NCBI GenBank assembly: GCA_013339685.2 | Contig: CM023486.1 | Location: 39,424,332 to 39,488,331 of the forward strand | DNA length: 64,000 nt | DNA from: Hyalomma asiaticum | Lineage: Eukaryota; Arthropoda; Arachnida; Ixodida; Ixodidae | Direction: 5' to 3' | Part shown: positions 30,657 through 42,600 of the stretch, piece after piece | Layout: each line of letters starts with the position of its first letter | How positions within the stretch are numbered: the first letter of the stretch is position 1 | Made by a program: the position numbers and the translations under genes | Notes under the pieces: model-generated | Database searches by the model: none | What the model saw: the letters and a program-made list of their open reading frames with translations, nothing else | What the model was told of the DNA's origin: nothing

Positions 30657-33600
30657 GTGCGTTTGGAAGCGGGTTTTCGCTCCGGCCCCTCAGGAGACCG
30701 TGATACGTTACTTGCTGGCCACAAGGGTGTAGGGTGTTGCACCCGGGGCGTTGTATTCGCCGCTAGCGCATTGGACTGTTTCTGCTGCGCAGCAGGGGCC
30801 GGGTTCAAGACCCAGCCAACGTGAACCTATATCGCGAGAAGCCAAACGCAAAAAAAAAAAAAAAAATCAGCTGAGCGCATTGGGCTAAATGCGGGCTATA
30901 ATAAACCCTCACTGCTTAAATTAATGCGGGCATTTCTCATCATAATCAATCCACCGTGGTAGTTTTGAGGGAGGAGAATGGATTCCTAAGCTGGACGTCG
31001 CTGGATCAATTTCAGACCACGCTGGACGCATTTCGCGAGGCGCGAAATTCGCGAAACATCTTTGTACTGGGAATTAGGTGGCCCCCAGATGGTCTAAATT
31101 GCTCCGGATCCCTCGATGACAGGGCATGCCTGACAATCAAATCGCAGCTTTGGCCCGTAAACTCCCAGCGGTTATTACTACTATTCCTCGTAGTCACATG
31201 AATATAAGTGTGGCGAACGTAAGTGGCGCCTTTACAGTTAAAAAAATGTGCTTGAGTGTTGACACGCCAGAATATATAATAATAACGTAGAACATAGGAC
31301 ACCAGAGGCACGAGAAAGAGCGAATTGACGCATAAGATTAGAAGGGATTGTTTCTTTAAAAAAAAGAAGACTTCAGCAGAAAATAAAAGCGTTTCGAAAC
31401 ATAGAAAAAAAATGTGAGAAGTCACCTGCTTGATCTTTTTATACAGTTCTTCTTAAGCCTATCGCGGGACTTTTGAAAGCGCGCAGTAAATTTTAATTGC
31501 TTGCTCAAACTGAGCACTCGCATGTATTAGGTGTATTAATGTCAACCGTGCATGCCGCTAACTCGTTTATCAACTTTCATGACATTTAGATTAGTTCACA
31601 AAATGTATCGCATGAACCACAAATACAATACGTCGAGAAATTATGATTCTGGTGCGTTTTCTTTTCCTTGCTGGGGCCTTACAACACAACTTTAACGTGG
31701 TCATAAAACGATTACAACGTGTCATGGAGGCTTCTCCGAACACGTGAGCCAAATATTGCACCGCACGCGCCAGAGACAGCGCTTTTTTTTTTGGTTTCAG
31801 GTGTATTTTATTTCAAATGCAGGTGGAAATCTCCTCCGCTTCTTTCGTCAAACGACGTCAGAAGGAAAACCGAGTACCTCCACTTGACCTTCGTTGGTGT
31901 TTTTGAACAAGGAAGGACTTTGTTTACTTGTTTAACTCAAAATTAACAAATAAGAGATTACTTAGAATGTTTCCGCACACACGAAATCACTAGTACTAAT
32001 TCTGCCTCGAATGACGCAGTCCTTGCCACGTCATGTCTTCAAAGAAGAGCGTGGATTTGCAGCTCTACTTGTAACCGAATTTCAAGTTCCCTGGTGCGTG
32101 CACTGCAATATGATTTAGCTCACATGTTTACTGGAGTCTCCACGGTGGATGGTGACCCTTTTCTGGCTTGGTAGAAAAAATGCTACAGGGCCCTATTTAT
32201 ATAACGACCACCTTGTCCTACGAAGCTCGCCGAAATGGTGAGCTACAGGCTAATATATAAAATTTAGTGCTCAACAAATTAGCTGTTAGTAAACCACAGA
32301 GTATTAAAACGATCTACTCAAGTACCTTCATCCCGGCTTGTCATCATTGACTTGTTTCATCTAGCAAAAATATATCGCGGCTGCAAGCGAATACCACTGT
32401 TGAGATGCATTGCGTGTTGTAAGAGTTTGGTGCTTACAGGCCAGCGCACGATGAACTGAGGAAATTGATCATCTGGAAGCCCTCAATCGCGGCGCCCGTA
32501 ATTCTCAATAACAACTTACTGCAAGAAGCGTAGAAAAAACTGAAAGACATTCCAGCTTCGCCTTAAACTGTGGAACACCATAACATTATATGGTCCTTTT
32601 CGCGTATCTTTCTCATAGAACTTTAATTAAAACCAGCGCCTTCTCTATCGAAAGCTGGTAAATGGGCTTCTATATTTGAGTTTGTTTATAACAGATTGTA
32701 TTTACTAGTGAATTCTAATTACGATCCGAGCTGTCATGCGTCCTGACAAATGAAGCGGGCCCTTAACTCCCTTCCCTTTCGTTATTTCCATAGCTTGGTC
32801 CTCGTTGCGGCAGACTTGGTGCCTTAGGTAGCATATGAGGGTTCATTGGGCAGCAGCTACATCTCCTTAAGATCACGTTCTACGTGACGCCTACTGGCAG
32901 TAAGAGTGTGCCACACTCGCCGCCATGGCTACGAGTGGCGCTGCCTAACACTCCCAGGATTACATATACATAAATACCCAATAAAATGGACAGAGGGACG
33001 ACCGCCTCCGTAGCGTAGCGGTAGAGCATCGCACGCGATATCCGGAGGTCGTGGGTTCGGTTACCACAAAGGCCGGTTTGTTTTTTCGTCCACTTTATTT
33101 CCTTTCTACTTACCCGAAGATTACAAGATCGTAATTACGAATTTGAATAACTTTCCTAGGCTGCAATGTTTGTTGTTTCGTTAACTTGTGCCTAACAAAT
33201 AAAGCGATCCCCTGACTCCCTTTCGTTAAGTGTTATGTCGCATTTTAAGTCTTTTCTGAAGAAATTCAATTGGAGAAATTTAATTCCCGCCAATGGAGCT
33301 CCTATGTCGTTGTAGAGGTCCTGGGCTGTCGGGTTTGTTCGGGATGATTTTTTTCCCCAGTGTACCCGGAGTACAGGCTGGCACTGAAAACTCGCTGTAT
33401 TTTCTGAGCTCCTTCATGTCATCGCTCCTTCCAGACATTTTCACTCTTTTTACAGATAAAGAGCCACTAAGACTTTGAAAGCAGGTAAAACCACGGAGGA
33501 CAAAGAAAAGGCAACAAGAACAGGAGGCTAGCAACTAAGAACCAAGATAATAATGCGAAAAGCCTTCCTATGACCCTACAAAAAGCTTCCGCAGGGCTTA

Positions 33601-36600
33601 CTCAATCGAAGTGCAGAACACTTATCTATACAAATCCCACTATGTCCGAAAGATGTTATTCTTTTTGGTCAACCTTACCGAAGGAGCGCTAGAACACGTC
33701 TCAGTACCAACTTTCCGTTGAGGATACGCTTCTATAATTTCCCTTTTCTGGCTGTGTCCTTGCCTTACGAACTATAGACACGTTTGTAAAAACTGTAGAG
33801 AAACCACACCTCTTACAATCCTCCACTCTTATGGCTGTTTTATCTGGCCGCACAGAGATTGGGCATCCGCGTCGGTCAGCACCTACTCTTCTGTGTGCGC
33901 ATCCATGGCTGCCCAGTGACGAGGCCTTACACACCGGTGACCCGGTGCGACCAGACGGGTCACTTCGACATCATGGTCAAGGTTTACCGAACAGGCGAGT
34001 CGGAGAAACACCCTGAAGGTGGCCTGGTGTCCCAGTTCCTGGAGACGATGCGCCGAGGGGAGAAATTAAAGGTGAGACTATAAATCGTGGATTGCTTTAG
34101 ACCGTGCCACTAATTCCCCAGGGAAAATTTTCACCGCAATACGCACAAAATAAAACGTAGCCTAACTTCCCGTGGGGGTTTCTATCGTGTATACGTAAAG
34201 AACGGGCCCAGGAAGGGTGATCGAAACAGTTCTTTCTTTTTGATGACATTTGTTCCGTAGAGATGTCCTTTAGGCTCGGACGCCTGCAAAAGAGATGTCA
34301 ATTAGTTTCTTAATTCGAAATATGCAGGGATTATCTTGTCGCGTCATGCTACCAATCGATGACTAGCAGTTTGTCCATTACAGGAATGGTAAGAAGTTTT
34401 GTAGAATAGTCAAATTATAAATATCCACTGTTGATTTATTCTGGAACGATAACGAAATACGGAAAAGAACATTGTCTTGTGATTCCTTCACGGGCGTGGA
34501 ACTTTCTAATGTCGGAACTGTAACAGGTGGTCCACTGACCTTTCATCTGAAAACAGTCAGCATCGCATGCATTCAAACCTAAACACGAAGGCTTTCCTTT
34601 TATGACTTGTAGTCCTCTGTCATTTCTATATGTCAACTGTGTACATAATTTGCGTATGGATAGAGTTATGCACTTCCCCGCCCCGGTGGTCTAGCGGCTG
34701 TGGTACTCGGCTGCTGATCCGAGGTTTGCGGGATCGAATCCCGGCCGCAGCGGCTGCATTTCTATGGAGGCGAAATGTTGAGGCCCGTGTGCTGTGCGAT
34801 GTCAGTGCACGGCGTCTTAAGAACCCCAGGTCGTCAAAATTTCTTGAGCCCTCCACTACGGCGTCTCTCATAATCAGAGCTGGTTTTGGAACGTTAAACC
34901 CCACATAAGAATATAGATTTATGCACTCTGGTTGGCTGATATTTACAATCTTCCGTTACAGATATTACACCATATTATTGTAAGAAATGTACTTTTGATA
35001 CCAATACGTTCCCTATTCAATTAATTAGACCTGTAGATTACATAATATTTTCCTACTGCATTATCGAGTTATTGTATGCGAATACTTTTGTTAACCGAGC
35101 ATCCTGATGTAGATATAAGACTTTCCCTGCTGAGCATCAAATCTAAAGTCTTGCCTATTGATTGAGGATTACGCTGAAGATCACTGAAAAACGAAAATAC
35201 CTGCTTCAGTTTTCGACGTTCGCACTATTTTTATGTACCACAAAATGCCTTTTTTGGGCATTTAGCACTCGCAACCATGTACATTTCTGTTCCAGAACGT
35301 TCTCAGTATCTTTCAATACCTTGGAGTTTCATTTTTCCCCACCTATATACGTATGAAACAAAAAAAGGCGATTTCTAAGCATACGGGGAAATTTAACGTT
35401 TTACTTGAATTTCGCCTCCATGTGTGTGCTCCTGTTTCAATGCGCATTAGCTAGGGACGAGCTCCTCGCTCAACGTGAACTTGGGCGTGGTTGCTCCTGA
35501 GCGCTGTTTTTGCAGTGGTCTTCTGCAGCACTTTTTGATCCTGGACATGGCCCACCAAGTCACGCTTATCAAACTTTCATTTCGTGCTGATGGTGCCACT
35601 TTCTGAGTTTATTTATAGCAAAAATTCTTAATTGCTACCGAGTTCAAGAATCCAGTATTCCTTTTTCCGTTGTATACACAAGGTCAAAACGAATGGAAGC
35701 GTGCGTAGAACGGGCAGCATCGTGAAGATCCCTAAGAGTACGCAACTATATAAGCTTTGTGTGCTCACTGTGACACGACGCATTCCGTGTCAACGTTGCT
35801 TCCATATATGATATAGCTGTGGAAGCTCGACAGATCGAACACCTAGAAAAAAATGGCTTAGAACTGCACGAGCAGAATAAAAAAAAACTGACAGTCTCGT
35901 CAGAATGGTGAAGCGATAAATGCTATAGCAGTACACTCAAATACTGTACAAAGAAAGGCGAGGTAAGCTTTCAGTTGTGGTGTACTTCGACCACTGCGAC
36001 TTTGTGCTCCCCAACGGCGGGGTACTATCCTCGCAAACTTCCTGATCTCATCTGCCCACCTAACTTTCTGCTGCCCACCGCCACGCTTGCCATGTCTAGG
36101 AATTCACTCTGTTACCCTTAATGACCAACGGTTGTCCTGTATTCGCATTACATGGTCCGCCCACGCCCATTTCTTCTTTGAGGTCTTAATATGTATGTAA
36201 CCCGCGTTTCTTCCATAACCCGCTCCCTTTCCTTCTTTTCCAAGGTTGCACCTACCATGTTCCGTTCCATAGTCGGCTTTTGTAGTGAGGTGTAAATATA
36301 ATACCAGAAGCACGCGTGAAGGGCAAAAGTTATACGATTGATCAGATTCAGCAGACTCCGACAATAATTTTGATGTTACTGTTATATATCGCTCCTCTTC
36401 GTGCTCCGAAAAAATATGGCGGTGCTACCAGACGTGTCACTACCCTGCTCAGTGCAGCGTGCATCGATGCACCCTACCAGGAGGCGACAACCTGGCGCCA
36501 CCTCATGAGGACCGCAGTTTACAATGAATTGACGATGCGCCTCTGAGAGGACGACGGTTTAGTGCATCAACGTTTCGGTCTGAGCTCAAACTTACTCCTA

Positions 36601-39600
36601 GCAGCATTACTTGCACGTACTTCCAGTCGAAAGCATGTCTTCGATTCCAGTCTATGCATTTTTCATCTGCATTGTTTTTGTGTGAAGCCAAATCTGCCGA
36701 ATGACACGTAATGCGCGTTGACCTAAACAAACAAATGAAAAAGAAATATTTTCCCATTATGGCTTTCCCAGACGTCTTAAGGTGTGCAACTGACCAATCT
36801 ACAATTAAAACCCCGAAGGCGCATTTTGTTTCTTAAAGAATCCATAAACAGTGGATCTGATACTTTGCTGTCAATGCCTATTAATTACACGGGTAGGTAT
36901 GGGATGAACTGTTCAACGTTTACTTTGCATTCCATTGCAGATCCAGGGTCCGCGAGGTCGCTTTTTTTACGAGGGGCAGGGACACTTCGTGACGGTCGAC
37001 GGCAGCCGACTCCCGCCAGCCACGTGGCTTGGACTCATCGCGGCGGGAAGTGGCGTCACGCCGATGCTCCAGCTTCTGCGCCACGCGCTGGTCGACAAGA
37101 AGGACGAGACCAAGATCAAGATGATCGACGTCAACAGCACTGAGGACGATATCATCGCGCGTCGGGAGCTCGACCAGTACACGAAAGCCCACGCTGAGCG
37201 CTTCAGGTGAGGAGAAGATGGTCATTCTTAAAAATAACATTTCGGGCGTTACGTGTCAAAACCGCGATATTAGACACGCCGCGTAATTGAAGGCCCCGGA
37301 AATTTTGAAAGCCCGAGGTTTTTCAAGCGCGGGGTATCAAACAGTACTGTGTAACGCGGCACTGTGCCAACGCGGACTCACGTTGCAGAGTTCTATTCTC
37401 GCCCCCATTAAATGATGCGTTCGCCCAGGACCAGGCACGCGTCCATCGGGTCAGTACCAACATAAACACTGGACCACAGCGGCAGGCACCGCTTGTTCTT
37501 AACATGCCTCATAATACCCGAAACGTGGCCGAAAAATCGAAGAAAAATAATATTTATGATCTCACTCCTACTTCACATGTACGCAATACTGGGGTTAAAC
37601 GGTACGAGTTGTTACCGTGGCTCATAGATGATGACAGCACAACCATCCAGGGGCGGATCAAGGCGCCTGCTTCGGGTGGGGGGGTGTCCCTGATTACGTC
37701 AATAAAGGGGGAGGCATTTTCTTTGTTTCGTTCATTCTGTTTTTCTTTCACCTCAGGTGGTAGAAAATAAAGTGCGTTTACGCGGTGCAGGTACATATGT
37801 TCCCATCTCGCAAGCGTGGTGGTTGCCAGGGTTGAAGTTCAGGCATCAGTAGCATTTTTTTTCCGCCACAGTGCGTTCTCTATAAAAGGGAACGAGAAAC
37901 CAATGCATTTGTTTCTACCGCCGGTTTATAGGAGACGCCAGGTTATAACATTTATGGGAGGTTTCCGGCGTGAAGACTAGCACTGCGCCGAAGCAGGCTT
38001 GATAATACAAGCTTCGCTTGAATATATTATTCTGCATGCATGAGAAAGCATAGGTGCGTGGGCATATTCAGGCAAATAGGTTGAGCTACAGGGCAGCAGA
38101 AGTTATTTTTGCCTGTTAACCTTCCATAAGTTTCCCACATTTTCTGTGTACGTGACAGAATTCACTAAGAGGCGTTGCATTGATGCAGTACTTTTCTGAA
38201 TCTCCTTTGTGGAGCTCGAGAACTTTCACTGGAATAAATTGGGAGAAGAAATATTGCCCCCCCCCCCCCCCACCTCTGGCTCGTCTAACACAGCAAGTGT
38301 CCCACTTGCTTTTTGTTTTGTTAAACATATTGACGGTCAGCGTGAAAGACGAGGACAAAATGCAAGGAAGGTTCTAATCAGCTCAGTTGCTATGACTTGT
38401 TGCACACTTCTCCGTCTTCGTCATGGGATCATGTGGGTTTGGTCAGTGCTTTTAATGTGCGTCTGTTGCCTAATAAAGGAAAGTTGCGAGACAGCGCTGT
38501 GCTTTGTGTCCTTGCTAGCATTTTGTCCTCGTGCTTCGCACTGACAGTGAGCACGCTTAACCAGCTCCAGCTCGCCCATGTGACCATCATTCTATTTTTT
38601 GTTTGTTTGAGAGGCGCGCTCCGAACCTGCACTGGAGCTGACCCGATGGGGACGCGCGTTGTCTTGCGTTATTTCATGTTCCTATTCGGGGCGTGCAAAG
38701 AACAGCAGAATGTGGGTAGACAACAGCAAGACGCTAGAAGGTGGTGCACCCAGCCCTTAGAGCACCCAACAACAGGACTCGCTAAGAAAGCAACGCGCAT
38801 GTGCGCGCATCTTATAGTCTTCCAACGCATGGCGGCGAAGGTTAGCGACAATGGGCAACCGGTGATCTCCGTTGAAAGCAACGTAGCGCCCTCTGGTCAC
38901 TGCAGGGTGGGTTTTGCTTTTGCGTTACAAGAAAGCCAACCTAACGATTTTTCTCCATGCGTGAACGGCTACGTTTCTTCCTATAACATATTTCGAAATC
39001 AATACGCCTGACGAGGGTCGCTTCCCTGTCGTCAAAAAGAGATGTTGGGCATGCTGCGAAACATCACCCACCACTATAGTGGATTACTGTAGTGGGTGGT
39101 GCTGGGTGATACCGGGTGTTGGGTGTGTTGGGCAAGATGGGTGGTGGTGGGTGACGGGCAAGGTGGGTGGCAGACGGGAAGCCGGGTCGCAGACGGGCAA
39201 ACTGGGTGGCTGGCCAGCAGTAGAGGCAGAGAGCCACGGGCTTCTTGGATGGACATAATTATCAATTCTACTTTTGCTCATGCAGGTGCATTAGCAAATT
39301 ACATTGGTGGCGGAAATAAACCGCATAAATCAAGCACAGGGAAGACATTGTGGCCCACACATTTTGTTCTCCATATGTTAAAAGGCCAAGCAGGCATTGC
39401 AGTATTTTAGACATGATGCTTGGGAACATATAATGATCTGGAGAGGTGAGCTTTTGTGCTCAGTGCTTTAGGCAGAGGAGGGGCACTGGTGGCACTGGTG
39501 CACCTGCACTTTAGGGGGCAAGTTGATGCCCCACATGTGAACGGCCTCGCAGCGCCTTTCCCAAATGCGTTTCGAAATACGGAGCGCTACTGTCGTCTTC

Positions 39601-42600
39601 AGTAAACGCGGCTTATGTCGGCAGCTGCAAGTAACTTCTACGTACGTGCAACTCACACTTATGAAAATTCTTGTTGAAAAATGTTGAGAAATAATTGAGC
39701 AATGTTAACAAAGGGTGCTGTAAAAATATTAGATTGTTGGAAAAAACGTCGATAAGTTGTTGAAAATTGGCCGCTGACTTCTCGTTGAAAGTTATTGACA
39801 ATTGCAATACTGGCAAAATGGTGATTTGTTGTTACGAAAGTGTTGACTGCTGCCTTGAAGAGATATTGATAAAATGTTGAATGACACCACTGAAGAGTCG
39901 TAACATTGTTGCGAAAATGTTGCTAAACCTTGTCGGTGAACTGTTGTTTAATTGTTCAAAAATTATGAACAGATATATTGAAAACATTTTGGCAAAGTCT
40001 TGGAAAACGTAGTATGGCCAGAGCAAACGTAATGGCTTCGAGGGAAAATGCATCAAGAATGAGGAATCGTGACATGATTATCTGTCACATAATAAGTGTT
40101 CGGGAAGGTTCTGCATTTGTTTTCTCTACATTTAAATGGGCCACAAAATCTAGACAATCTTACAAACTTGATTGCACAGAGCTTTATTGCTGGGCTTACA
40201 TTACACATAAGCTTCAAACAAAGTTGCGCGGAATTGAAATAATTACAATTATGCGTTGTCAATAAAAATTCTTATATCGACAAAGAGTACTTAAGTCTTT
40301 CTAAGTAATATTTAACATCGAACAATATTAAATGGCAAAATGGAAACAAAAAAATATGCATCACACGAAAATGGGATGATAGTGTTTCAATATAACTGAA
40401 ACCATTTTACAAAACAGAATGATAAATGCCACATTATGTGCGTTTTGGACGGTAACGTAAGTTTTACTGAAAATATGCTACCTCCATGAAAGTGAGGCTG
40501 TGAAAAATGAAATGCGCTGGATGTGTTAGCCTACAAAAAATCCTCAAAATGTGGCTAGGAAAGTGCAAAGGTTAAGTGATATCCAAGTGAGGAGAATTTT
40601 TCAATAAATTCCAAGCACTTGGTGTAATTTGGGTGCGTAGTACGAATTCGAGATGTGGTGGAGCACTTGGGAAGGGGAACATGTAGTGGAACACTTGGAC
40701 CATTCAACATATGTAACTTGGCAAATTGGTGGCATAGGAGAGCATCTGACACATTCATGATGTGGTAGAGTGTATGGTACGCTATGGTAGCGCACATTGT
40801 AACGACCTTAGATGTATCATACGACACAGGATAACAGTGCAACACAACACATGTCACACCTAATTTTAACATGTTTAGCTTCGATGCAAAAGCATACATG
40901 TACCATTGCGTTTGTGCATAGTAGAGCATACGCTGCAGGTATAACGAAATAGAAATATGCAGCTGTGAGGGATATGTCGTAGCAAATAATTCTGTCATTC
41001 ACAGCAATGAAATCTTCTATCGGTAATGGTACATCACTTTTTGATGCAAATGTTACTATGGAAGATTACGTGCTGTGCCTCAATTTTTAGTCTGATTGAC
41101 ATACTCATTATTTTACTAAGAATCACCCAGCCGCTACGTGAGTTGGAGGCTGCGTTTCTTGCAGCTAAGTGAAAGGAAATCATTAGGCAGCTCTTTATTC
41201 ATTGTGGTTTTATACCCATGTAGCCTATGGCTGTGGCATGCATATTACCAGTCAGGCAGGCCTCTGTAGCATCGCATAGTGGTGGAAGGCAGTAAAGGAT
41301 ATCTGCCTTACACTAAAAACCTGCATTGTTTGATTCAACAACCTGTCTCCTTGTGTGCTTTGGTCTTGTCTGCGCATAACTTGTTTGCAGATGTGGGCAC
41401 GACATTCATGTTTCTACGCTTTGTAAGGTTGTTCTGGGCTGTGTCAACCAATTACTGTGCGGTATCACTGACATTTCTATCTTTGCATGCAACATAATTA
41501 TTAACACGAAAACTTAAAAAGAAAAGCGAACATAATGCACTAGAGGACGCATTTTATTCGCTTAGCATGAAAAGGAGAAAGTGAATGTGCAAAAGTGAGG
41601 AATTATTCCGACTATACTAGCCATTACGGACTATTGAATACAATTTTCGTTTTAAAGCAAAAACACCCCTTCTCTGGGACGACCGAAGGAGGTACACTTT
41701 TACATTCATCGACAGCTTTCAACATTCAAGTGCAATAGCCAATTTCCGTGGTGAAGAGCGAACACAGAAATTACAAAACATAAACAGCAACTTGCATTTG
41801 CATCAGCGGTAAGGCAAGTCACCAGCTGCTCCCGATAAGCCGTGATTCATAAGGGAGTTCGAGAAAGTTCTGGGAGTGTTGCATTAAAATTGTTGATGCA
41901 TACGTGCACAAGGTTTGGCGATTACGGAAGAGAAGACCTGAAGTTCGTATGTAACCTTGTACTCGCTGGTGTAGAAAGCCTCAAGATGTATATCATCCTC
42001 ACTTTTTGCGCATTCGGTTTCTCCACTGTGGCTTATATGCTTTAACGCGCAGTGACCTCTGTGTTTCTTTAGTGGATAAGATTTGTCAGTCGAGCACTCT
42101 GTCACGTTTTATAATGCCTCCCTTCCTAAATTTTTTTCACAGCGGTAAATCTGTGAGAAGAAATATCAGCACCTATGGTCCGACTTGCGTGGTTAGTTCT
42201 TTTTCTGCTATTCAGGCATGCTAACTCGTTTCCTTTTCCGCTGTTCACCAGCGATCACACAAATAAGCAAGGAGCAGCCAGATGGTTTTTTGTATGTCGC
42301 TGAAAACAATGCAGGTCCCAACCTCTTTTTAGATAGCAACGAATGCAAAAGAATAAATTGGCCCAGTAGGCTAACTATTCCAATCGCTGAACAATGTCGC
42401 CCATCGTATAATTTATGAACACATCGCTAAAAATGACGTAGAACAAGGAATCTTGCAGGAGCCAATGTTGCGATATTGCCTGTTCTACATCGTTTTTAGC
42501 GATCTCTTTATCGATTCAAGCCTCCATCTTCCCCTGAGCTTCTATTTTGTATTTATTACATACTGCTAGCCTGGGTACCTAAGGAAGAATTGGGCATACA

